The position numbers and the translations under genes are program-made. Below, piece after piece: positions 17,808 through 26,585 of a stretch of DNA of 64,000 bases. The notes below the pieces were generated by a model. It searched no databases and was not told the DNA's origin. It was given only the letters and a program-made list of their open reading frames with translations. Source of the stretch: JAGVYF01 sp041650315 (lineage in GTDB: Archaea > Nanobdellota > Nanobdellia > Woesearchaeales > JAGVYF01); NCBI GenBank assembly GCA_041650315.1, contig JBAZLJ010000002.1, forward strand, positions 186,001-250,000, written 5' to 3'. The stretch's first letter is position 1; the number at the start of each line of letters is the position of its first letter.

Positions 17808-20800
17808 TGATCAATACATTGAATCGCACAGGATTATAATATCCTTCGCTAATTATGCCATTAAATTCAGATCTTGAATAACATAAATGATCCTTACTAT
17901 GCGAGGTTTCTGGTAAATCTCCTATAAATACAAGTCCCTTTGAAACCCTTTTCATCTCAGAGATTGCCATCTGCGCATATTCTTTATTTGGGAAATATTG
18001 AAAAATTGAAAAACAGAATACCTTATCAAAAGACTTGTCTGGGAATGGCAATTTGCATGCCTCGGCCACATAGACCTCATTGCCAAGAATCATTTTATGC
18101 TTATCAATAAGATGCTTGGAATAATCAACACCCACATATTTACAGCTTAGATGTTGGGCAATCATGCCTGCACCACATCCAACTTCCAATACTTTATCAT
18201 TCGGCTTTATATCTAAAGCGGAAGTAATTCTTGAGGCAAAATCTAAAGGATTAATATTCGCTGATTCAAATCCATCTAATTCTTTCACATTTTCTGTTAC
18301 TATACTCCCTTTATGCTCCCAAACAGTCTTCCAATCAAATTTCATAGTCTGGAGAACATTCATTTCAGAAAGAACTTTTTCCAATTCAGATAAGAAATTA
18401 GAAATATCCTTTGATGAGATATCACCTAATGTTGAAATCCTGAATGTGTTATATTCCCCTATCTTACCGGGATAGATAGTAAATCCCTTCTCATATAATC
18501 TATCATGTAATTTATTAAAATCAAAATATGGAGAATTAGGATAATCCACTGACACTAGTATTTTTGATTGAAACCATTTAGGCAAAAGCCATTGCAAATT
18601 AAGTTTTTCCAATCCTTTAATCAAAACTTCCCAATTCTTTGAATACCGAGCATATCTGTTTTCAATGCCCCCTTCTTTGAAAAATTCGATTATTGCTTGC
18701 TTCAATGCATATAATGTCTGCACAGGAGGGGTGAATCTAAATTGATTCTGTTTATCCATGTATAAATATTGTTCATATAAATTAACGTACAATGCTCGTT
18801 TGATAAATTTACTCTGCTCAATCTTATCTTTTCTTCCTATCACAAAAGTTATTCCCGCCATTCCCTGAATACATTTATTCGATGTTGAAACTATGAAATC
18901 TGCAGGAACTGCACTCAAGTCTATAGGTACCCCCGCATAGCTTGAAACTGTATCCGCTATAACATCCAACCCTCTTGATTTAGCAAGACTTACTATTTGT
19001 TCAAATGGATTCAATAGACCAGTTGTTGTCTCATGATGAACAAAAGAAAGATGAGTGAATTTCTCAGAATCAATCAGTTTTGCTAGTTCATCAAGATTAG
19101 GTAGCTCTCTAGAATCGATTTTCCAATCATAAAAAGGTATTGAATACACCTCAGCAATCTCTTTCTGCCTCTGACCATAAGAGCCATTGTTGATAATAAG
19201 TAACTTGCCACTCAGAGGTACGACTGAACTTATCACTGCCTCTACACCTAATGTACCTGAACCTCCGAATAATACGCAAGAATAATGTTCAGGATTAGCA
19301 TTAACCACTTTCAAAAGATGAGATCTAACAAAACTTATCAATTCACCGAATTCCTTTTCCCTAGGACAAATATCTGGGACTACTTGTGCCATTTTAACTG
19401 AATCAGATGTAGTTGCAGGTCCTGGATTCAAAAGTATATTCCTCTTTAAATTTAAAGTTGTGTTTAATTTCGGAATATCACTAAAATATTTTTCAGTGAA
19501 TTCCTTTTTTAATTCTTCAAATTTCATATTCCCTACTTCATCGAACCTCTCAGCAATCTTTATCTCAGGCCATCTCTCTTTAGGGAACTTGACATATAAT
19601 GAGAATGTCCTCTGCAATCCCATAATCTCTTCTTTGGATAATTGAGGCATTTCTAACATAGCATCAGCGCGATAATCGCCACCAAGCGTATCTTTTGAGA
19701 TATACCCTTTCTCTACGCATATGTCAAAAAGTTTAGTGCCTCTATACGGATTAAAAACATGGATCATGCAATTATCTACATTTATCTGACGATTCAATTC
19801 AATGGTCTCGAATACCTGTTCACGAGTCTCGCCTGGAAATCCTAGAATGCTGTTTGCTCCAACCCTTAGATTTGTTTTCTTAAGCGCCTTGAACGCATCA
19901 ATCACTTGTTGATTAGTCATATGCCGATTCAATGTTTTCCTTATTTCAGGAGAACCAGATTCTACACCTACGCTAATTGATGCGCAACCTGCTTGTTCCA
20001 ATAGTTTAACCCTCTCTTCAGTGACTGATTCAGGTCTAGTTTCAACCCAGAACGGAAGATTTATTTCTTCTTTCCATAACTTGATAAATTCCCCGAAACG
20101 TACCTCATTAGTAGATAAAAAAGATTCTGCTGAAACATAGATATATTCAAGACCATACTTCTCTTTCATCAACTTCACTTCATCGATGAATTTACGTACG
20201 CTTCTCTCTCGGTAATGCTTATAATTGTACATCTTATGGAAGAATTCATTACAACAATATGTGCATGAATAAGGACAGCCCCTATTTAATTCAAAGCAAC
20301 CAGTCTTTCGTATCTTGCCGCCCATCGGTTTATAGAGCCTTCTCTTATCAAAAATATCCCAGTCCTGAAACGGAAGATCTTCTAAGCTTACAGGAGGACG
20401 TATCGGATTCTTGATAATTGAACCATTCTTCTTAACCCATATATTCATTATATTAGAATCATCCTTATTATCCCGCAATGCTTCACATAGTTCTTTTAAT
20501 GCAAATTCGCCTTCCGCTATACAAACATAGTCTACGCATTTTTCGTTCAGAACTTCTTCTGATGAAAGTGTCGCGTGTATACCTCCAACAATAGTTGGAG
20601 TCCTGATATTCTCAAATCTTAATCTTTTTAATAATTTCAATCCAAAAGAATAAGTTAGCTCAACTGCGGATAGACCTATCAAATCAGGATTGTATTCTTT
20701 GACCATCTTAATGAAATCGTCATACATATCTGTAGTGTTCAATGTTATTCCTAAATCCTCAAAATTAGTCTCTTTCACCTGCAATGTCCTAACCCTTGCA

Positions 20801-20973
20801 TCATCTCCTGTAAAAGCTCTAGTTTTGTAGAATGTAGTATCAAATAACTTGACAGTTATCCCTGCTTGTTTCAATACTGCTGAGATTATAGACAGATTAG
20901 GCGGAATCAATGTATCTAATGTAGAATTTGCATGTATCAATAATACTTTGAATTCCCACATATTCATCGCCAT
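17794..20973 (-). CDS. Radical SAM (B12-type) / AEP-transaminase-like / methyltransferase triple fusion
   Basis: The 1059-residue protein has three parts. Residues about 5-505 are a B12-type radical SAM enzyme (C233, C237, C240 in RGCPYSCTYC; VESGSPEI; GFPGETREQ). Residues about 510-875 are a class V PLP aminotransferase like 2-aminoethylphosphonate:pyruvate transaminase, with LLNPGPATTSDSV, FGGSGTLGVEAV, Asp673-containing IADTVSS and the PLP lysine K700 in STSNK. Residues about 885-1059 are a SAM methyltransferase with LEVGCGAGMIA. With PEP mutase and phosphonopyruvate decarboxylase nearby, the middle part should convert phosphonoacetaldehyde to 2-aminoethylphosphonate. The flanking parts suggest methylation of that product or its precursor. 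I do not know this architecture from the literature. Confidence 0.9.
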   Translation of the reverse strand: MAMNMWEFKVLLIHANSTLDTLIPPNLSIISAVLKQAGITVKLFDTTFYKTRAFTGDDARVRTLQVKETNFEDLGITLNTTDMYDDFIKMVKEYNPDLIGLSAVELTYSFGLKLLKRLRFENIRTPTIVGGIHATLSSEEVLNEKCVDYVCIAEGEFALKELCEALRDNKDDSNIMNIWVKKNGSIIKNPIRPPVSLEDLPFQDWDIFDKRRLYKPMGGKIRKTGCFELNRGCPYSCTYCCNEFFHKMYNYKHYRERSVRKFIDEVKLMKEKYGLEYIYVSAESFLSTNEVRFGEFIKLWKEEINLPFWVETRPESVTEERVKLLEQAGCASISVGVESGSPEIRKTLNRHMTNQQVIDAFKALKKTNLRVGANSILGFPGETREQVFETIELNRQINVDNCMIHVFNPYRGTKLFDICVEKGYISKDTLGGDYRADAMLEMPQLSKEEIMGLQRTFSLYVKFPKERWPEIKIAERFDEVGNMKFEELKKEFTEKYFSDIPKLNTTLNLKRNILLNPGPATTSDSVKMAQVVPDICPREKEFGELISFVRSHLLKVVNANPEHYSCVLFGGSGTLGVEAVISSVVPLSGKLLIINNGSYGQRQKEIAEVYSIPFYDWKIDSRELPNLDELAKLIDSEKFTHLSFVHHETTTGLLNPFEQIVSLAKSRGLDVIADTVSSYAGVPIDLSAVPADFIVSTSNKCIQGMAGITFVIGRKDKIEQSKFIKRALYVNLYEQYLYMDKQNQFRFTPPVQTLYALKQAIIEFFKEGGIENRYARYSKNWEVLIKGLEKLNLQWLLPKWFQSKILVSVDYPNSPYFDFNKLHDRLYEKGFTIYPGKIGEYNTFRISTLGDISSKDISNFLSELEKVLSEMNVLQTMKFDWKTVWEHKGSIVTENVKELDGFESANINPLDFASRITSALDIKPNDKVLEVGCGAGMIAQHLSCKYVGVDYSKHLIDKHKMILGNEVYVAEACKLPFPDKSFDKVFCFSIFQYFPNKEYAQMAISEMKRVSKGLVFIGDLPETSHSKDHLCYSRSEFNGIISEGYYNPVRFNVLINGEK

Positions 20974-21081
20974 TTTAATTGTATATCTTCCGAATTATCC
21001 TCGTTGTATTTATAAATATTCTCGTCCCATACAAAACAGATGATTATTAAGATTAGACATTAAAATTAAATTAGCATTACC

Positions 21082-21837
21082 TCAATTGGGACCTAAAACC
21101 AATATTTCCTCATTATATATTTTAGGGAAGATTATTTCACGTGCAATCTTGACTTCTTCAGGAAAATCTATCTCCATCCAAGTCCTATCAGTCTTTACAA
21201 TGCCCATCTGGCCGTTATTACATATCAATTGGCTCAAGTCCTCATGCTCAGCCATCTTATTGATAGACATCATATTTTCCATCTGGAAAATTAGATGAGG
21301 GATAATTGCATCAGAATATTTCACAATGCCTATCGCTTCACCTTCAAGTTTGTCCGATGGACTAGGAGTTACTTTCTTTCCAATCTTACTGGCTTTTCCT
21401 GCATATACGTATACTTTGACTTCCTCACCGCTGTCTTTTTCCAATCTACCTACCAATAATGCATTAGGCACTCCGGAATCCATCAATTCAGTGATTATCC
21501 TATAATCAAATATCAGATCAGCGTCCATCATTATAAATCCGCCTTTAAAATAATCTTTGGCAAGATATAACGAATTTAAATTACCTTTCTCCGTAAACTC
21601 ATGGTTCTCTACATAAATTATCTTAGCACCGTGATACTCCGAGCCTAGCAGATTAATTAATTGCTCTTTTAGATAACCTACTACGATGACTATCTCATTA
21701 AAACCTGCTTTTATTAATGCATCCACATCGCGCTCTATCAAAGATTTTCCGGCAATATCCAATGTAGCCTTATGATTTGTCTTTGTAAAAGGATACATGC
21801 GTTTACCAATCCCCGCTGCTAAAATGATGGCTTTCAT
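21082..21837 (-). CDS. LicC/PntC-like cytidylyltransferase
   Basis: The 251-residue NTP-transferase starts with IILAAGIGKRMYPFTKTNHK, the pyrophosphorylase loop with its Lys, followed by LDIAGKSLIERDVDAL. It has MMDADLIF, the metal-binding Asp pair, and a late WMEIDFPEE. The spacing resembles choline-phosphate cytidylyltransferase LicC and the phosphonate cytidylyltransferase PntC. It lies 108 bases upstream of the triple fusion on the same strand, so a CTP:2-aminoethylphosphonate cytidylyltransferase role fits the pathway. A nucleotide-sugar pyrophosphorylase role is the alternative. Confidence 0.85.
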   Translation of the reverse strand: MKAIILAAGIGKRMYPFTKTNHKATLDIAGKSLIERDVDALIKAGFNEIVIVVGYLKEQLINLLGSEYHGAKIIYVENHEFTEKGNLNSLYLAKDYFKGGFIMMDADLIFDYRIITELMDSGVPNALLVGRLEKDSGEEVKVYVYAGKASKIGKKVTPSPSDKLEGEAIGIVKYSDAIIPHLIFQMENMMSINKMAEHEDLSQLICNNGQMGIVKTDRTWMEIDFPEEVKIAREIIFPKIYNEEILVLGPN

Positions 21838-21950
21838 AATTAAAATAAGAAAATAAAGTGTTTAAATAATTTTATATATTATGAGATATATTATTGATAG
21901 AGGGTGTTTTCAAAAAGTTAATATACCACGCTATAAATCTACCAATTATC

Positions 21951-23081
21951 ATGAAATGCGAGCAATTATGGGACATATTCAAAAAGAATGGATTCACCTA
22001 CTTTACAGGAGTCCCTGACAGCACTTTCAAAAGCTGGATGAGCTTTTTAGATGATATGAATGGCACTGAGCTTGTAAACAGGATAGCAGCAATAGAAAGA
22101 GATTCAATCGGATTGGCTGCTGGATATTACACTGCAACTAGAAAACCCGGAATTGTATATATGCAGAACTCCGGCTTAGGCAATGCCATTAATCCGCTGA
22201 CTTCTTTAGCTGATCCTAAAGTATACAATATCCCTATGTTGCTAATGGTTGGATGGAGAGGCGAACCTGGCAAGCATGATGAACCTCAGCATATCAAAAT
22301 GGGTGAAATTACATTACCTTTGCTTGACACACTTAATCTCAAATATAACATACTGCCAAATGAGCCTGAACTAGCAGAAAAAATAATCTCAGGAATAAAA
22401 AAAGAGATTGAAGAAAAAAGTGGCATTCATGTGTTAATCATAAAAGAAGGCATAATAGAAAACTATGATAAAAAGAATAAAACGCTTTCTCCGCAAGAAA
22501 TGTCGCGTGAAGATGCTATCAAAAGTATTTGTGATAAATTAAGCGATAATGATATTATCGTATCAACTACAGGCAAGGCATCTAGAGAATTATTTGAATA
22601 TCGTGAAGAGAAAAAAAGAGGTCACCAAAATGATTTCCTCATGGTAGGGTCTATGGGGCTTGCTGCATCTTTCGGCGCGGAAATAGCCCTACATGTACCT
22701 AAGCTTAAAGTATATATTTTTGATGGTGACGGTGCTATTATGATGAGCGCAGGATCATTGAGCGCAATTGGGCATTATTCACCTAATAATTTCAACCATA
22801 TTGTATTTGATAATGGAGCATATGAGTCCACCGGGTGTCAACCTACTAATTCAGGTTCGATTGATTTTGAAAAATTGGCATCCGCAAATAACTATAAATG
22901 GACAAAAACTGTCAAAACCAAATCAGAATTAATATGTGCCATTGATGAAATGAAAAAAACAAATGGACCATCAATGCTAATTATAAAAGTCAATGCTAAT
23001 TCACGCAAAAATCTGGGAAGACCAACCACTACGCCGGTCCAAAATATCAATGATTTTATGGAAAATATATCAAAATATTAG
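21951..23081 (+). CDS. Phosphonopyruvate decarboxylase
   Basis: I place the start at the ATG at 21951, which follows a TATA-like CTATAAAT and yields the family's usual N-terminus. The 376-residue TPP enzyme has GVPDSTFKSW, a catalytic Glu (about E49) in AAIERDSIGLAAGYY, VYMQNSGLGNAINPL, VGWRGEPGKHDEPQH and the TPP/Mg motif starting GDGAIMM with NFNHIVFDNGAYES. This closely matches Ppd, which drives the otherwise unfavourable PEP mutase reaction by converting phosphonopyruvate to phosphonoacetaldehyde. It is divergent from the cytidylyltransferase and convergent with the PEP mutase gene. Confidence 0.93.
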   Translation: MKCEQLWDIFKKNGFTYFTGVPDSTFKSWMSFLDDMNGTELVNRIAAIERDSIGLAAGYYTATRKPGIVYMQNSGLGNAINPLTSLADPKVYNIPMLLMVGWRGEPGKHDEPQHIKMGEITLPLLDTLNLKYNILPNEPELAEKIISGIKKEIEEKSGIHVLIIKEGIIENYDKKNKTLSPQEMSREDAIKSICDKLSDNDIIVSTTGKASRELFEYREEKKRGHQNDFLMVGSMGLAASFGAEIALHVPKLKVYIFDGDGAIMMSAGSLSAIGHYSPNNFNHIVFDNGAYESTGCQPTNSGSIDFEKLASANNYKWTKTVKTKSELICAIDEMKKTNGPSMLIIKVNANSRKNLGRPTTTPVQNINDFMENISKY

Positions 23082-23151
23082 TGTTTAATAGCTCCACTTT
23101 AATCTCTAATTCTATTGCTAGAAATCAAGTGAAATAAAAATAAAACTGAGC

Positions 23152-24858
23152 TTATAACCCTTCAGTATAATTACCAAGCAAAGAACAAGCCAACTTATAG
23201 TTATCAAAACTGTCCACTTCTATCCATCCACCGCTTATCTCCATAACTGATACCTTGTGCCCGCGATTTATTAATTCCTGCATCATATCCAGGATATCTG
23301 CTTTTTCAAGAGTAATTTGAGCAAGATGACTTGCACTACTCAATTTATCCAATGAGGAAATCTCTTCATATACGGATTGCATTATCTTAGATCCGTTCTC
23401 AGACATAAGCATCATCCCGATAAATTCTGCATTTGCTTCTTCTCGAGATACTCCATTGCCTAATTTCAATGCGTAATTAGAACGCTCTGGATTCACAAAT
23501 CTATCCCCTACCATAGGTTTATATTTTGTGACCACTAAATCGAGGTACTTATTGACAAATTTAGAGGAATTATAAGATTTATCAACAACTAGAATAAAAT
23601 CATCATCTTTCTTAATCAATTCTTCCGCTATCCTCTTATCGAAAAGTATATCTGAATACATAATTAAGGTCTTGCCTTTAAAACAATCCTTAGCATGCAT
23701 GATAGAAGAAAGTATATACTCTGAATCATAATTCCCTTTACTTACTAAATTTATATTCTTGAGAGTTATAGAATCAGCCCTATACCCTGCCACTACATTA
23801 ACGTTAGTTATCTTCATATTATTGAATATCTCTACATTTCTCTGAAGTATAGATTTACCATTTACGTCTAACATAGTCACTGGTCTATCCGCCAATAATT
23901 CGCTCAATTTTGCATCTTCATCATATTTACCTGCGGCAGGTATAATCACGGAAACTGGATCCTCGCTGCGCAAGAACAATTTCTCAGTCTCTTTCATCTG
24001 AGGCATGCCTTGTATCTCGAAGACATCATCCATTGATGCAAGTTCATCGGACTTCAATGTGCCTATCCCTTCTTTGGAGATTTTCCCCAAGACATTATTC
24101 ATATTCAATATAGCCGCACGGATACCATGGTTCGCATATATCACCATGTTCACGCCTAACTCTTTCATTTGAGATTCTGAGAATGAAGGATAACTAGTAG
24201 GGCATACGACTAATGGAATTTTCTTGTTCATTTGGTTCCATTCATTCACAAACGTAACAATCTCGTCAGGTACTTTCGCTTTTGAATGTATAAAAATAGC
24301 ATCTGCTCCCGCATTCATATATGCTTTCGCACGTTTAATTGCCTCTTCATGGCCCCATCCCGCAATCAGTGCTTCAACTCTCGCGAAAACCATGAATTCC
24401 TCAGTTTTCTGGGCATTCTTCGCAGCCATTATCTTACCAACAAATTCCGCGATAGGGGCCAACTCTTGCCTCCCTGGAACATAACTATTAACTTTAGGGA
24501 ATATTTTGTCCTCAATGCATACTGCTGCAATACCTGCTGCTTCGAATTTCTCAACTAATCTTATAACATTAATCGAATTTCCATATCCTGTATCGCAATC
24601 AACAACGACTGGTAATTTAATGGCGTCATTTATACATACCGCCGCGTGAAGCGTGTCATTCATAGTAAGGATTTCTGCATCAGGTACTCCGTGAGAAGTA
24701 GATATCTCAAGGCCAGATGCCCATACGCCTTCGAATCCATGCTTCTCAACAAGCTTTGCGCTCATACCATCATGAGCTCCGACTATCCTAATCAAGGAAT
24801 TACTATTAAAAAGCTCTCTCAATCGTTTTGATTTAGAATTCAAAGTCATATTAGCCAC
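23152..24858 (-). CDS. Phosphoenolpyruvate mutase fused to nucleotidyltransferase
   Basis: Residues about 10-300 are PEP mutase. They show VWASGLEISTSHGVPDA, the metal site DCDTGYGN (87-94) and the mutase signature EDKIFPKVNS at 116-125, which separates true mutases from isocitrate-lyase-like relatives. Residues about 325-568 are an NTP-transferase domain, VIIPAAGKYDEDAKL with DVNGKSILQRNVEIF and MYSDILF. Its glycine-rich loop lacks the usual GTR. PEP mutase plus nucleotidyltransferase fusions are known in phosphonate clusters. The enzyme makes the C-P bond, the entry step of phosphonate biosynthesis. It is divergent from the flippase gene. Confidence 0.95.
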   Translation of the reverse strand: MANMTLNSKSKRLRELFNSNSLIRIVGAHDGMSAKLVEKHGFEGVWASGLEISTSHGVPDAEILTMNDTLHAAVCINDAIKLPVVVDCDTGYGNSINVIRLVEKFEAAGIAAVCIEDKIFPKVNSYVPGRQELAPIAEFVGKIMAAKNAQKTEEFMVFARVEALIAGWGHEEAIKRAKAYMNAGADAIFIHSKAKVPDEIVTFVNEWNQMNKKIPLVVCPTSYPSFSESQMKELGVNMVIYANHGIRAAILNMNNVLGKISKEGIGTLKSDELASMDDVFEIQGMPQMKETEKLFLRSEDPVSVIIPAAGKYDEDAKLSELLADRPVTMLDVNGKSILQRNVEIFNNMKITNVNVVAGYRADSITLKNINLVSKGNYDSEYILSSIMHAKDCFKGKTLIMYSDILFDKRIAEELIKKDDDFILVVDKSYNSSKFVNKYLDLVVTKYKPMVGDRFVNPERSNYALKLGNGVSREEANAEFIGMMLMSENGSKIMQSVYEEISSLDKLSSASHLAQITLEKADILDMMQELINRGHKVSVMEISGGWIEVDSFDNYKLACSLLGNYTEGL

Positions 24859-24995
24859 ACCCTTTGTTGATGCACATCCAATACTTTTACCCCTATTTAA
24901 ATATTATCCCTTTGCAGAATATAATAAGATAATTGAGCAATTATAAAATAATATGATAAAATAAGAATAATTAAAAAGGAAATAGAAATTCATAA

Positions 24996-25014
24996 GTGAA
25001 TGGAATCCATTCAC
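24996..25014. repeat. Perfect inverted repeat across the flippase start codon
   Basis: A 19-base palindrome with 9-base arms around a single central A includes the ATG at 25000. It could be an operator, or an RNA hairpin controlling translation start. It may also be chance. Confidence 0.5.
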
Positions 25015-26520
25015 AAAGATCAAGCATTGAATACATTAGTAAAAGGTGCTGGATTTGTTTATATGGGATTAATATTTTCAAAAGTTTTCACTTACTTGTA
25101 TAGAATAATCATCGCGAGAATTGGCGTAGAGGAATATGGATTATTCTCACTAGGGATTGCAGTGACTAGCATAGCTATGTATGTCCCATTATTAGGATTA
25201 GATCAAGGAATAATTCGGTATGTATCATACCATTTGGGATTTAATGACCTACCCAGAATCAAAGGCACGATAACCTCCGCATTGAAAATAGCTGCACCGC
25301 TCAGCATTTTGTCGTTAATAATATTATACCTAAGTGCAAATTATATTGCTATAGATGTACTAAAAGAACCGCGATTGGCGGATATAATCAAAATATTATC
25401 ATTTGCAATTCCATTTTATGTATTTAGTGAATTATTTTTAAGCATAATAAAAGCGTATAAAAGAATGGATTACTGGGTGGGTATACGAAACATTTTTGAG
25501 AATCTAATTAAATTCACGATAACCTATTTGCTGATCTCTACAGGATTCGGCGCTATTGGTGCAGCTATCGGATTCACAATTGCAAATATAATCTCCCTTA
25601 TATTAGCTGTTGTAATTGTAGAAATAAAAATAATGCCCTTATTGAAATCTAAAATAGTCAGCATAAAACACACAACTCAGTTAGTGACTTATTCTTGGCC
25701 AATCATGTTCAATATTTTATTTGGTCAAATATATGGATGGACTGATACATTATTATTAGGATATTTCAAAAGTACTACTGAAGTCGGAATATATAATGCT
25801 GCATTGCCTACGGCGCAGATTATTAGCATCGTCCCTACCGGTATAATGGCTTTGTTCTGCCCAATAATGACTAACCTATATGCACAAAAAAAGGTCAATG
25901 AATTCATTGACGTATACAAAACATCTACCAAATGGATTGTGTATATGATAATATATGTATACCTAATTAGTGTAGTATTCAGCAAAGAAATTTTATCCGT
26001 GCTTTTCGGACCGAGCTATGAGTCTGGGGCATATGCATTCATCATCATATCAACCGGATTCTTCGTCTATTCTTTCCTAGGCGCCACAGATCTGATGCTA
26101 AAAGTCATCGATAGGACCAAATTGCTCATGATGAATACATTAATCTCCACCATAATTAATGTAGGGCTTAACATAATACTCATACCAGAGTATGGAATCT
26201 TGGGTGGAGCTATCGCCTCTGCTACATCAATATCTATATGGAGCATTTTATGCGTAGTTGAATCTTATTATATCACAAAAGTGCACCCTTTCAAAAAAGG
26301 ACTTCTCAGATTAATAGTGGCAGGAATATCCACCGGGATTATAATCTATCTATTAAAAGCACATCTCGGATTGGGGGGCGCAATGCTACTCAAAGGAATG
26401 GTCATCACGGCAATCGTATATATATCCCTAATCATTCTGAGTGGATGCCTGGACAATGAGGACAGGAATATGCTTTCAACAATAAAAAATAAGATTAAAA
26501 GAACCATATTCAATCGCTGA
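25000..26520 (+). CDS. Wzx-like polysaccharide flippase
   Basis: The 506-residue protein has about fourteen hydrophobic helices in the MOP/PST exporter arrangement. It shows the early GAGFVYMGLIFSKVFTYLYR segment, ARIGVEEYGLFSLGIA, a central PIMFNILFGQIYGWTDTLLL and a late GIPEYGILGGAIASA-like segment (LIPEYGILGGAIASA). These proteins flip polyprenyl-linked oligosaccharides across the membrane. Its position after the phosphonate genes and before the large glycan cluster suggests it exports a phosphonate-bearing or pentose-bearing repeat unit. A second flippase occurs at the far end of the locus, so two glycans may be built. Confidence 0.9.
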   Translation: MESIHKDQALNTLVKGAGFVYMGLIFSKVFTYLYRIIIARIGVEEYGLFSLGIAVTSIAMYVPLLGLDQGIIRYVSYHLGFNDLPRIKGTITSALKIAAPLSILSLIILYLSANYIAIDVLKEPRLADIIKILSFAIPFYVFSELFLSIIKAYKRMDYWVGIRNIFENLIKFTITYLLISTGFGAIGAAIGFTIANIISLILAVVIVEIKIMPLLKSKIVSIKHTTQLVTYSWPIMFNILFGQIYGWTDTLLLGYFKSTTEVGIYNAALPTAQIISIVPTGIMALFCPIMTNLYAQKKVNEFIDVYKTSTKWIVYMIIYVYLISVVFSKEILSVLFGPSYESGAYAFIIISTGFFVYSFLGATDLMLKVIDRTKLLMMNTLISTIINVGLNIILIPEYGILGGAIASATSISIWSILCVVESYYITKVHPFKKGLLRLIVAGISTGIIIYLLKAHLGLGGAMLLKGMVITAIVYISLIILSGCLDNEDRNMLSTIKNKIKRTIFNR

Positions 26521-26552
26521 TTAATCAATAATTCTCATTGAAGAGTGATAAT

Positions 26553-26562
26553 CTTTATAAAT
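26553..26562 (+). promoter_or_regulatory. TATA-like box for four-domain fusion gene
   Basis: CTTTATAAAT ends 23 bases before the ATG at 26586. This supports that ATG over an upstream in-frame TTG and implies a leaderless message. Confidence 0.6.
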
Positions 26563-26585
26563 CAAATACTAACATCAATCCATCT

